From an uncultured Collinsella sp. (GTDB lineage Bacteria; Actinomycetota; Coriobacteriia; Coriobacteriales; Coriobacteriaceae): DNA of 20,660 nucleotides. Shown here piece after piece: positions 6,711 to 13,859 of the stretch. The stretch lies in NCBI GenBank assembly GCA_902478885.1, contig CABSMS010000030.1, positions 1 to 20,660 of the forward strand. The letters run 5' to 3'. Numbering within the stretch: the first letter of the stretch is position 1; every line of letters starts with the position of its first letter. The notes under the pieces are model-generated. The model searched no databases. It was given only the letters and a program-made list of their open reading frames with translations, and had not been told where the DNA came from. Made by a program: the position numbers and the translations under genes.

Positions 6711-7844
6711 TTAGATGCGGTTCATCTGAGCGGCGACTTTGTTGTACCAGTCCTGCCACGTGGGCGGGCAGTACTTTTTGGCCGCAGCCGGGGTAAGGGT
6801 GGAGCCGTAGTTGGCGCCCAGATAGGCAACGTGAGCGGAGATGCCCTCGCTCCAGCTGCCAAAGCTGCGCCAACCGCCGCCACGTGCACTCCAGCCCCAG
6901 GCGTTATAAGAATTGGCGCAATAAGCACCCTTTGTGCTCTCGATGCAGGCGATGGCGGGGGACCAACGGGGGTCGACACCGGTATTCCAAGCGGCGACGG
7001 CAAAGTTGTAGCCCTGGCCTGCCATGGGGGAGCCGGCGAGATAATTGTCGATGCGGCTCGTCCACTCATTAATGAACGAATCGTAATCGGAGCTACCGGT
7101 ATTGGCGTTGTTCACCGTGGTGTCGATGGTGGTGTTGGTGTTGGTGGCCTGGCTGCTGGAATTGCTGCCGCTTACGCCCTCGCCCGAGAGCTTCTCGGCG
7201 GCAGCGGCCTTATCGGCCTCAAGCTTGGCAAGCTCGGCGGCATTTTCCTGCTCTGCTTTTGCCTGTGCCTCGCTGCGGAGCTGCTGGGCCTGCGCCAGCG
7301 CATCCTCGGCGTTTTTCTGCTCTGCCTCAAGCTGAGACTTGGCTTGCTGGAGCTCGGCCTTGTTCTGCTCGAGTTCGGTTTGCATGTTATTGAGCTCTTC
7401 GATCTCGTCGACGCTCGAGCTCGTGATCTGGTTGGTGTATTTGCAGGTCGTGATGAACTCACCCAGGCTCTGCGCGTTGACCAGGAAGCTCACGATGGGA
7501 TTGGTGCCCTTCTGATACTTGTACAGATCGCGCATGGCGGAGCTTGCCTTGGCCTGCTGCTCGGGAAGCTTAGCCTCGATTTCCTCGATGCTTGCCTCAT
7601 TGGAGTCAATCTGCTTTTGCAGGTCATCGAGTTTGGTGCGGGCGTCGTTGTAGGCGCTCGTGGCGGCTTCGATCTTCTGCTGGGCTGCGGAAAGCTGGTC
7701 CTGCGTTGCCTGCGAGGCGGCATACGCCGCAACGGGGGAGAGCATCGGCGAGGCCGTCAGCGCAACGGCGAGCGCGGCGCTCGTGATGATACGAGCCGGC
7801 TTCGACGCAATGAGCGCTGCGGTGCGATGATTCGAATGCTGCAT
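6711..7844 (-). CDS. Secreted coiled-coil/lysozyme-like peptidoglycan hydrolase
   Basis: This 377-residue protein has a signal peptide (KPARII followed by a hydrophobic core, probable cleavage near AAYA, residue 42). Residues about 45-215 form a long Gln/Glu/Ala-rich coiled coil containing MRDLYKYQKGTNPIVSFLVNAQSLGEFI (104-131; motif MRDLYKYQ), as in the PcsB/CwlO N-terminus. A Ser/Asn/Thr linker (221-250) leads to a C-terminal lysozyme-like domain with AIACIESTKGAYC (E302 as candidate catalytic Glu) and NAWGWSARGGGWRSFGSW. Such domains cut glycan strands. In PcsB/CwlO proteins the coiled coil couples the hydrolase to FtsEX. The ATG at 7844 has AGAGGGA upstream; an in-frame TTG at 7859 is less likely. 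Confidence 0.8.
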   Translation of the reverse strand: MQHSNHRTAALIASKPARIITSAALAVALTASPMLSPVAAYAASQATQDQLSAAQQKIEAATSAYNDARTKLDDLQKQIDSNEASIEEIEAKLPEQQAKASSAMRDLYKYQKGTNPIVSFLVNAQSLGEFITTCKYTNQITSSSVDEIEELNNMQTELEQNKAELQQAKSQLEAEQKNAEDALAQAQQLRSEAQAKAEQENAAELAKLEADKAAAAEKLSGEGVSGSNSSSQATNTNTTIDTTVNNANTGSSDYDSFINEWTSRIDNYLAGSPMAGQGYNFAVAAWNTGVDPRWSPAIACIESTKGAYCANSYNAWGWSARGGGWRSFGSWSEGISAHVAYLGANYGSTLTPAAAKKYCPPTWQDWYNKVAAQMNRI

Positions 7845-7907
7845 CCAGTCCCTCTGCAATCAATCGTAGGTTATGGTTCGAACGGTATTCTACTACTGCT
7901 TTCGACC

Positions 7908-7951
7908 TCAACTTGAACCTTAAAGGTTCCAAAGGGTCAAGTTGAACTTGA
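7908..7951. promoter_or_regulatory. Cluster of overlapping palindromes upstream of wall hydrolase
   Basis: Three symmetric sites lie within 44 bases: GAACCTT-A-AAGGTTC (7915-7929), TCAAGTT-G-AACTTGA (7937-7951), and the longer-range pair TCAACTTGA (7908-7916) with TCAAGTTGA (7937-7945). A related half-site, AGTTCAACTT, recurs near 8000. On the minus strand TAGAAT (forward about 7890-7895) is a plausible -10 for the hydrolase, placing the palindromes at and above the -35. The look resembles MerR/SoxR-type operators (CTCAAGTT... AACTTGAG), but the regulator is not in the window. Confidence 0.55.
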
Positions 7952-8046
7952 GGCTTTGGCTTTGACCTGCAGTTATGATGAATTGTTGAGAAACCATAGA
8001 GTTCAACTTTAACGTTACGGGGGCCTGTTTAAGAGGAGCTTTGGGC

Positions 8047-8077
8047 TGTAAAAGCTATCTCAACGTGGGGTTTTACA
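8047..8077 (-). terminator. Possible terminator of the MOSC gene
   Basis: TGTAAAA (8047-8053) and TTTTACA (8071-8077) form a 7-bp AT-rich stem with a 17-base loop directly after the MOSC stop codon. There is no clear U tract, so it is weak as a terminator. Confidence 0.25.
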
Positions 8078-8078
8078 A

Positions 8079-8711
8079 CTACAGCGTGCCCTCCTGGCGA
8101 GCCTGCTCAATCTCTTCGAGCGCCTCGGCGGGGGTGAACGAGCAAGTGCCGTCGCCGAGCTTGACCACCTGGATTTCGTCGCCGGTATGGACCTCTCCGC
8201 CCTTTAGCACCACGCCAAAAACGCCCTCGTGGGGAAAGATGCAGTCGCCGGCGAGATAGTAGATGGCACAGCGGGTGTGGCAGACCTTACCGATCTGACT
8301 GATTTCGACCAGGACATCGTTGCCAATCTTGAGCTGCGTTCCCAGGGGGAGCGAGAGTAGATTGATGCCTTGCGTGGTGAAGTTCTCTCCAAAGTCACCC
8401 TCGTGTACGTCGAGCCCGCGTGCCTGCGCCGTCTGGATGGACTCCGCGGCTAAAAAAGAGACCTGGCGGTGCCAATGTCCGGCGTGCGCATCGGTAGCGA
8501 GGCCAAATTGCTCGATGACGGTGTCGCGTCCATCGGCGACGGGCGACTTGCGAGTGCCTTTGTGCTCCGACGTGTTGATTGAGACGATACGGGCAGGCCC
8601 GTTGTAAGCATCGTTTGCGGTGCGTAGGGGAACTGCCGTCTGGGCACGATCCGCAAGTTCGCGCTTGGCGGCGTCAATGATGGGGTTGTTGATCGGATGA
8701 GCCTGGGGCAC
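8079..8711 (-). CDS. MOSC-domain protein
   Basis: This 210-residue protein is a single MOSC (molybdenum cofactor sulfurase C-terminal) domain with a short N-terminal extension. Visible are ARIVSINTSEHKGTRK (40-55), GLATDAHAGHWHRQVSFLAAE (70-90; motif DAHAG), EGDFGENFTTQGI (104-116), LPLGTQLKIGNDVLVEISQIG (121-141; motif PLGTQLKIG), then KVCHTRCAIYYLAGDCIFPHEGVFG with C144, C148 and C157. MOSC domains bind molybdenum cofactor or related sulfur-carrying ligands through a conserved Cys. No molybdopterin gene is nearby, so the partner enzyme is unknown. The start is a GTG at 8711 with AAAGGTG four bases before it; no other start codon precedes the domain. It is divergent from the ligase gene at 8944. 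Confidence 0.85.
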   Translation of the reverse strand: MPQAHPINNPIIDAAKRELADRAQTAVPLRTANDAYNGPARIVSINTSEHKGTRKSPVADGRDTVIEQFGLATDAHAGHWHRQVSFLAAESIQTAQARGLDVHEGDFGENFTTQGINLLSLPLGTQLKIGNDVLVEISQIGKVCHTRCAIYYLAGDCIFPHEGVFGVVLKGGEVHTGDEIQVVKLGDGTCSFTPAEALEEIEQARQEGTL

Positions 8712-8857
8712 GGTGCACCTTTCGACGGGGCGGGCAACATGTTGAATCCTACAACAATGGTAGGTTCATTGCCCATTGTCATACAACGGTGAGCGCCGTC
8801 TTCGTGCTGGCCTTCGTGCTGGACAATTACGTTGATTGCCATAGATACGGTGGAGCT

Positions 8858-8887
8858 TTGGGCGCCGGCGGCTTGGCACGCTAGAAT
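8858..8887 (+). promoter_or_regulatory. Promoter of the D-aspartate-ligase-like gene
   Basis: TTGGGC (8858-8863) and TAGAAT (8882-8887) are separated by 18 bases and give a leader of about 50 bases ending in AGGAAG before the ATG at 8944. The spacing and -10 are good and the -35 is fair. Confidence 0.5.
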
Positions 8888-8943
8888 AAATCAGTTGCGC
8901 AAAGACCGCCCGTTGTGTGGGCAGTTCATGATAGGAAGTTTCC

Positions 8944-10200
8944 ATGGCATTGCAATTTACAGAGCGCGAGTTCATTCCCGTGCTGCTCGGTGGCGACATC
9001 AACGCCTATTCGGTGGCGCGTGCCTTCTACGAGGAGTACCAGGTCAAGAGTCTGGTCTTTGGCAAGTATCAGACGGGTCCCGCGTACCGCAGCCAGATTA
9101 TCGACTACACGCCCAACGTGGATATCGATACCATGCCCGTGATGCTCAAAACCGTCAACGGCATTGCCCAAGCGCATGCCGATAAGACGATTGTCCTTGT
9201 GGGCTGTGGTGACAACTATGTCGCTCTCGTGGCTCAAGCCAAGGATGCCCATGAGTTGGCGGATAACATCGTCGCGCCTTACGCTCCCTATAGCATGCTT
9301 GAGCAGTGCCAGAAGAAGGAGATCTTCTACGAGCTGTGCGAGAAGCATGGCGTGCCCTATCCGCACACCTTTACCTTCACCATGGCGATGCTGAACGCCC
9401 AGGGTGAGGCGCCTGCCGAAGTGCTCGACCAGATCGATTTTCCTTACCCGATGATTCTGAAGCCTTCTGACGGCATCATGTGGTGGCAGCATGAGTTCGA
9501 GGGCCAGAAGAAGGCCTATGAGATTGCCGACCGCGCCGAGCTGGAACAGGTCATTCGCGATTCGTATGCCAGCGGCTACACCGACGACCTGATCTTGCAG
9601 GATCGCGTGCCCGGCAACGACGAGTACATGCGCGTGCTCACCAGCTATTCCGACCGCAACGGCAAGGTCCGCATGATGTGCCTGGGTCACGTGCTGCTCG
9701 AGGAGCATCAGCCTCACGGTGTCGGCAACCATGCCTGCATCATTACCGAGCCCAATGACGAGCTCATGGGCGGCGTGCGCAAGCTGCTCGAGGACCTGAA
9801 CTTTGTAGGTTATTCCAACTTTGACGTTAAGTACGACGAGCGCGACGGCTCGTTTAAGTTCTTCGATTTCAACACGCGCCAGGGCCGCAGCAACTACTAC
9901 GTTACCAACAGCGGCTTTAACGTTGCTAAGTATGTGGTGGACGAGTATGTGTTCGACCGCCCGTTTGAGCCGGAGTTTGTGACGGCACAGGACGAGGCGC
10001 TGTGGATGGTCGTTCCCATGGGCGTCGTCGACAAGTACGTCAAGGATCCCGAGCTGCGCGCTAAGGTGCATCGCCTGGACAAGGAAGGCAAGGGCGCCGA
10101 CCCTTCGTTTATGAAGGGCGACTTTGTCTTTAATCGCTGGCTGCGCATGTGGCACACCAAGCTGCGCCACTTTAAGCTGTTCAAGACGTATTACAAGTAG
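8944..10200 (+). CDS. ATP-grasp ligase, probable D-aspartate ligase
   Basis: This 418-residue ATP-grasp enzyme would form an amide by way of an acyl phosphate. Seen are an N-terminal Rossmann-like part (PVLLGGDINAYSVARAFYEE), the ATP lysine in YPMILKPSDG (K173), LILQDRVPGNDEYMRVLTSY (217-236) and the metal-binding strand FFDFNTRQGRSNYYVT (306-321, with D308 and N310). The NTRQGRSNYYVT block closely resembles what I recall of Enterococcus faecium D-aspartate ligase (Asl), which adds D-Asp to the third residue of the peptidoglycan stem peptide. The next gene is an Asp/Glu-type racemase, the same pairing as in enterococci. Cytoplasmic substrate would be UDP-MurNAc-pentapeptide. The ATP-grasp fold is certain; the D-Asp substrate is inferred from motif and context. 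Confidence 0.8.
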   Translation: MALQFTEREFIPVLLGGDINAYSVARAFYEEYQVKSLVFGKYQTGPAYRSQIIDYTPNVDIDTMPVMLKTVNGIAQAHADKTIVLVGCGDNYVALVAQAKDAHELADNIVAPYAPYSMLEQCQKKEIFYELCEKHGVPYPHTFTFTMAMLNAQGEAPAEVLDQIDFPYPMILKPSDGIMWWQHEFEGQKKAYEIADRAELEQVIRDSYASGYTDDLILQDRVPGNDEYMRVLTSYSDRNGKVRMMCLGHVLLEEHQPHGVGNHACIITEPNDELMGGVRKLLEDLNFVGYSNFDVKYDERDGSFKFFDFNTRQGRSNYYVTNSGFNVAKYVVDEYVFDRPFEPEFVTAQDEALWMVVPMGVVDKYVKDPELRAKVHRLDKEGKGADPSFMKGDFVFNRWLRMWHTKLRHFKLFKTYYK

Positions 10201-10209
10201 ATGAGCGCG

Positions 10210-10248
10210 GCGCCCGTCCGGTTTGCTTCGGGCGGGCGCGGGTATGAT
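10210..10248 (+). promoter_or_regulatory. GC-rich hairpin and -10 box before racemase
   Basis: GCGCCCGTCC (10210-10219) pairs with GGGCGGGCGC (10230-10239), a 10-bp stem with one G-U, starting ten bases after the ligase stop. No U tract follows. Instead TATGAT (10243-10248) offers a -10 box about 37 bases before the racemase ATG. The hairpin could reduce read-through while the box gives the racemase its own promoter. No good -35 is seen. Confidence 0.4.
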
Positions 10249-10284
10249 ACGCGCAATTGCGCAAGCGTCACCAAGGAGGCGGCG

Positions 10285-11031
10285 ATGGAAAAGCTGGGAG
10301 TTATCGGCGGTATGGGCGCCGAGGCCACGTCGTATTACTACGACCAGGTGGTGCGTCATACGGCTGCTGCCTGCGATCAGGAACATATCGACATGGTGGT
10401 GCTCTCCAAGTCGACCATGCCCGACCGCACGTTGGCCATTAAGACCGGCGAGCATGCCAAGCTGCTGGCGACCATGAAAGAGTGCACCCAGGCACTCGAG
10501 TCGCTGGGCTGTGCGCACATTGCCATTCCCTGCAACACGTCGCACTACTTCTACGACCAGGTCCAGTCGTTTACGAAGGTGCCGATTATCCACATGCCGC
10601 GTGAGTCGGTGCGCTATGCTCTGGCCGGTGCGGTGATGGGGGAGTGCGAGTTCGATCCCAACCTGAGTATGCCGGCCGAGCCGGTGCACAAGATTGGCAT
10701 TATGGGAACCGATGGCACCGTGGGCGCGGGCGTCTACGGCCGCGAATGTAAGGCTGCGGGTGTTGAGGTTGTCTATCCCAGCGAGAAACGTCAGAACGAT
10801 GTGATGTCGCTTATCTACGATGATGTGAAGGCCGGGCGTGAGCCCGATATGGATAAGTTCGACCGTGTGATGTGGGAGTTTGCCCGTAGCGGCTGCGACC
10901 GCGTCATTCTGGCCTGCACCGAGCTCTCGGTGCTGCAAAAGTACCGAGAGATGCCCGAGATCACCCTCGACGCCATGGATGTCCTGGTGCGCGAATCCAT
11001 CATCCGCAGCGGCGCTCCCTACCGCCTCTAG
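10285..11031 (+). CDS. Aspartate/glutamate-family amino acid racemase
   Basis: This 248-residue protein belongs to the PLP-independent Asp/Glu racemase superfamily. Both catalytic cysteines are visible: C83 in IPCNTSHYF and C211 in LACTELSVL. The N-terminal GVIGGMGAEATSYYYDQ matches aspartate racemases, as opposed to MurI. It would interconvert L- and D-aspartate. The ATG at 10285 has a perfect AAGGAGG five bases upstream. It lies 84 bases after the ATP-grasp ligase, suggesting that it supplies D-Asp for the peptidoglycan cross-bridge. A D-Glu role cannot be excluded from sequence alone. Confidence 0.85.
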   Translation: MEKLGVIGGMGAEATSYYYDQVVRHTAAACDQEHIDMVVLSKSTMPDRTLAIKTGEHAKLLATMKECTQALESLGCAHIAIPCNTSHYFYDQVQSFTKVPIIHMPRESVRYALAGAVMGECEFDPNLSMPAEPVHKIGIMGTDGTVGAGVYGRECKAAGVEVVYPSEKRQNDVMSLIYDDVKAGREPDMDKFDRVMWEFARSGCDRVILACTELSVLQKYREMPEITLDAMDVLVRESIIRSGAPYRL

Positions 11032-11037
11032 CTTCCG

Positions 11038-11058
11038 ACCTGTCAAAAAGGGACAGGT
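11038..11058. repeat. Small palindrome after racemase
   Basis: ACCTGTC (11038-11044) and GACAGGT (11052-11058) with loop AAAAAGG form a 7-bp stem, followed by TTAATTTTGG. It starts seven bases after the racemase stop. It may be a weak terminator, or a member of a dispersed GGGACAG-type palindrome family: GGGACAG also occurs at 13723-13729 next to the large hairpin there. Confidence 0.4.
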
Positions 11059-11090
11059 TAATTTTGGTAGGTTTTATCTGGTGAAACAGT

Positions 11091-11127
11091 AAAGGCCTCG
11101 GCTCGTTTGGTGCGAGCCGAGGCCTTT
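11091..11127. terminator. Bidirectional intrinsic terminator
   Basis: AAAGGCCTCGGCTCG (11091-11105), loop TTTGGTG, and CGAGCCGAGGCCTTT (11113-11127) form a perfect 15-bp stem flanked by A and T tracts. It sits between the convergent racemase gene (ends 11031) and the ECF transporter operon (T gene ends 11157) and should stop both. Confidence 0.92.
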
Positions 11128-11156
11128 TGCGTTGGGCGGTTGCTGTCGGTGGTGAA

Positions 11157-11903
11157 CTAGAACAGGAAGCCGATGGCGATGAGGGCGATGCTGACGATGA
11201 GTACGGCGATGTCCAGGCCCTTGATGGGGTAGCGCTTGTACGAGCTGGCGCGCGTACGCAGATAGAAGCCGCGCTGTTCTGCCGCCAAGGCTGTGGCATC
11301 GGTCTTGCCCACGCTCGAGATGAGCAGTGGCACACACAGTGGCAGCATGAGCTTAAGCTTCTTGATGGGGTTCTTGGTGTCGTACTCGACGCCGCGTGCG
11401 GTCTGCGCCTCCATGATGGCGTTCATCTCCTGACCAAACACCGGCACAAAGCGCAGCGCCGTGGTAAAGGTGAAGGCATAGCGATACGGCACGTGCAGCA
11501 CCTCGACGCAGGCGTTGGCAAGGTCGTTGAGCTTGGTCACCATGAGCATGAGGATGAGCGGTAACGCCACACCCAGCAGGCGCAGACAGGCCTTCGATCC
11601 CGTGATGAGACCCGTGTCGGTGATAAAGCCCCACACCACGTTGCCATCGCGCATAAAGGCCAGCTGGAGCACCAGCATGATAAGCGCGAGCGGAATCAGC
11701 AACTTGAGCAGCGAGAACAGACGGTCGACGACGCCGGCATAGGCACCCAGCGCAAGGGTGAGTGCCAAAAAGCCCAGCAGCGCCACGTAGGTGTCGGACA
11801 AGAAGATGCCGACGATGATGGCGGCGGCGAGGCCCAGTTTGACGACGGGATTCAGGCGATGCAGCAGCGTATCGCCCGGCATGTAGTCGATGACGTTAAC
11901 CAC
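11157..11903 (-). CDS. ECF transporter T component
   Basis: This 248-residue EcfT-like protein is the transmembrane scaffold that links the S component to the two ATPase domains. It shows about six hydrophobic segments: four or five in the N-terminal 130 residues (AAAIIVGIFLS, ALLGFLALTLALGAYAG, LLIPLALIMLVLQLAF and others) and a last one at the C-terminus (LDIAVLIVSIALIAIGFLF). The coupling-helix motifs are EAQTARGVEYD (the classical ARG box) and AAEQRGFYLR (a second, less canonical copy). The start is taken as GTG at 11903, with AAGGAG ten bases upstream. It overlaps the ATPase stop by eight bases, which implies translational coupling. An upstream ATG at 11936 lacks such a site. Confidence 0.88.
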   Translation of the reverse strand: MVNVIDYMPGDTLLHRLNPVVKLGLAAAIIVGIFLSDTYVALLGFLALTLALGAYAGVVDRLFSLLKLLIPLALIMLVLQLAFMRDGNVVWGFITDTGLITGSKACLRLLGVALPLILMLMVTKLNDLANACVEVLHVPYRYAFTFTTALRFVPVFGQEMNAIMEAQTARGVEYDTKNPIKKLKLMLPLCVPLLISSVGKTDATALAAEQRGFYLRTRASSYKRYPIKGLDIAVLIVSIALIAIGFLF

Positions 11904-13647
11904 GGTGGACCATCTCCTTGGCAATTCGAACGACATCGGTGACCTCGCTCACCTGCGCAAAAGCGGGCGAGACGGAAGATGCCAGACGGCGCGAGAGTTC
12001 AATAACCTGGGGCGGCTCAACGTAGGCACGCCGCATGAGATCGATGTTCGAGAATAGCTCGTGCGTGCGGCCGCGGTCGAGGATGCAGCCGTCGGCCATT
12101 ACCACAATGCGCTCGGCAAAGTCGGAGACGACTTCCATGTCGTGGCAGACCATGATTACGGCGCAGCCGCGCTCGGCCATGGTGCGCACGGTTTCCATGA
12201 CGGTCATGCACTCGCGGTAGTCAAGGCCGCTCGTGGGCTCGTCGAGCACGACGATTTTGGGCTCTACGACCACGACGGAGGCGAGTGCCACCATCTGGCG
12301 CTGGCCGCGCGACAGCGAGAAGGGCGCCTCGTCGGCAGGCAGGCCAAAGCGGTCGATGACGAGTTGAGCACGACGCAGAGCCTCGGTACGGTCGATGCCG
12401 GCAAGCTCCAGGCCAAAGGCGACCTCGTCGAGCACGGTGTCCTTGCAGATCTGGCGGTCGGGGTTTTGGAAGAGCGTTGCGACCTCGCGGGCGATACGGC
12501 TCGTGGGGACCGCGGCAGTATCCAGGCCCGTAACGCGCACGCTGCCCGAGGCGGGCTTAAGCAGGCCCGTGAGCAGCTTGGTGAGCGTGGTCTTGCCGGC
12601 ACCGTTCTGGCCGACGATGCCCACGAGCTCGCCAGGATAGAGCGTCAGGCTAAGGTCGTGTACGGCGGCGCCGCCATTGGGATAGGCAAACTCAACATGG
12701 TCGAAGGTGAGCGCGGGTTCGGCGTCCTTGGCATGAGGACGCAACGACGGTGCATGCGGGGAACCGGTGGGCGCCTGGGCTTCGATGGCTGCGTGTGCGG
12801 GGTCGACGATGCCCGAAATCAGGCGTTCGGCCTCATCGACATCCAAGCAAGGGGTACCGCTTACCAGACCATCGGCCTCGAGGCTATTGAAGATACGCGT
12901 GACGCGAGGGCAGTCGACGCCGATGGCACGGAGTTCGTCGGTATGTGCGAAGACCTCGTGTGGCTCGCCCTGCAGCGCGATTTCGCCATGGTTGAGCACG
13001 AGCACGCGGTTGCAGTACTCCGAGAGCAGGGCGACCTTTTGCTCAACGACGACGATGGTGATTCCAAGTGCGCGGTTTGCCTCACGCAGCGTCTCGAAGA
13101 CCAACGTGGAGCTGGCGGGGTCGAGTGCCGCGGTGGGCTCGTCGAGAACCAAGACGCGCGGGCGCATGGCGAGGATGGCGGCGATGGCTACCTTCTGCTT
13201 CTGTCCGCCCGAGAGGGTGGCGATCTCGCGGTCGCGCAGGTCGCTGATGCCGACGGTCTCGAGCGTTTCGCTCACGCGCTGCTCGATCTGATCGTGGGGA
13301 ACGCCAAAGTTCTCGAGGCCAAAGAGCATCTCGTCCTCGACGACCGAAGCGACCATCTGCGTGTCGATATCCTGCAGCACACTGCCGACGATTTGCGACA
13401 CGTCGGTGAGCGAGACTTCGCAGGTGTCGTGGCCGTCGACCATGACGGACCCAAAGAACGTGCCGGTGTAGTGGTGGGGCACGGCACCCGACAGGCAGGC
13501 GGCAAGCGTGGACTTGCCGGCGCCCGAGGGCCCGATGATGCCGATGAAATCTCCCTTGTTCACGCTGAGCGAGATGTGGCTGAGCGCCTGCTCGGTCTGC
13601 GTGCCATAGGAGAACGAGACATCGTCGACGTTGATGATCGTTTCCAT
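11896..13647 (-). CDS. ECF transporter double ATPase (A1-A2 fusion)
   Basis: This 583-residue protein fuses two ABC ATPase domains that are usually encoded as separate EcfA and EcfA' genes. Domain 1: Walker A GPSGAGKST (39-47), signature LSGGQKQK (145-152), Walker B RVLVLDEPTAAL. Domain 2: Walker A GQNGAGKTT (346-354), signature LSRGQRQ (445-451), Walker B KIVVLDEPTSGL. A linker at about 285-310 (QAPTGSPHAPSLRPHAKD) separates them. Both ATP sites look intact; the second signature has Arg where Gly is usual (LSRGQ), which is frequent in ECF ATPases. The ATG at 13647 has AAAGGT upstream. Together with T and S it forms a complete dedicated (group I-like) importer. Confidence 0.93.
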   Translation of the reverse strand: METIINVDDVSFSYGTQTEQALSHISLSVNKGDFIGIIGPSGAGKSTLAACLSGAVPHHYTGTFFGSVMVDGHDTCEVSLTDVSQIVGSVLQDIDTQMVASVVEDEMLFGLENFGVPHDQIEQRVSETLETVGISDLRDREIATLSGGQKQKVAIAAILAMRPRVLVLDEPTAALDPASSTLVFETLREANRALGITIVVVEQKVALLSEYCNRVLVLNHGEIALQGEPHEVFAHTDELRAIGVDCPRVTRIFNSLEADGLVSGTPCLDVDEAERLISGIVDPAHAAIEAQAPTGSPHAPSLRPHAKDAEPALTFDHVEFAYPNGGAAVHDLSLTLYPGELVGIVGQNGAGKTTLTKLLTGLLKPASGSVRVTGLDTAAVPTSRIAREVATLFQNPDRQICKDTVLDEVAFGLELAGIDRTEALRRAQLVIDRFGLPADEAPFSLSRGQRQMVALASVVVVEPKIVVLDEPTSGLDYRECMTVMETVRTMAERGCAVIMVCHDMEVVSDFAERIVVMADGCILDRGRTHELFSNIDLMRRAYVEPPQVIELSRRLASSVSPAFAQVSEVTDVVRIAKEMVHRG

Positions 13648-13667
13648 GGATACCTTTCATAGTCATT

Positions 13668-13729
13668 GGGGACGTTCTTAAATGACTAGTCGTTTAAGAA
13701 CGTCCCCAAAAGCTAGTCGTTTGGGACAG
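13668..13729. repeat. 40-bp perfect-arm hairpin with flanking direct repeat
   Basis: GGGGACGTTCTTAAA (13668-13682) and TTTAAGAACGTCCCC (13693-13707) are perfect 15-bp arms. The loop itself contains the palindrome GACTAGTC (13684-13691). CTAGTCGTTT then recurs at 13713-13722, followed by GGGACAG. The element lies 20 bases above the ATPase start in the transporter operon. It has no U tract. The look is that of a REP/BIME-like dispersed palindrome; a role as an RNA processing or attenuation hairpin inside the operon is also possible. Confidence 0.75.
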
Positions 13730-13752
13730 TCTTTGGTGGTGAAGCACGGAGA

Positions 13753-13853
13753 CGGCTTTACGAGGGGCCCCGGGTTGGCGCGAAAGAGGAGCGAAGCGTA
13801 CTTGGGCACGCGAGCGACGAATAAACGCCAAGATGGGGTGGCTCGTAAAGCCG
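13753..13853. repeat. Large imperfect stem-loop between S and ATPase genes
   Basis: CGGCTTTACGAG (13753-13764) pairs perfectly with CTCGTAAAGCCG (13842-13853). Inside it, CCCC (13768-13771) pairs with GGGG (13835-13838), and TTGGCG (13775-13780) with CGCCAA (13826-13831). All three pairings are in register, so one 28-position stem with small internal loops closes a 45-base apical region. It starts seven bases after the S-gene stop codon. No protein is evident. It may be a structured RNA element, a mobile palindromic repeat, or a differential-stability hairpin. Confidence 0.65.
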
Positions 13854-13859
13854 AGCGGG

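Noticed and set aside
8800..8822. Tandem CTTCGTGCTGG repeat between the MOSC and ligase genes
   Set aside because: Only two 11-base copies (8800-8810 and 8812-8822); probably a small slippage duplication, with no array or coding meaning.
8926..11046. A 706-codon minus-strand frame across the ligase and racemase genes
   Set aside because: It covers two genes with clear motifs and ribosome sites on the plus strand; its His/Val/Leu-rich product has no family features.
12061..13662. A 533-codon plus-strand frame opposite the double ATPase gene
   Set aside because: Antisense shadow of a gene with two complete sets of Walker and signature motifs.
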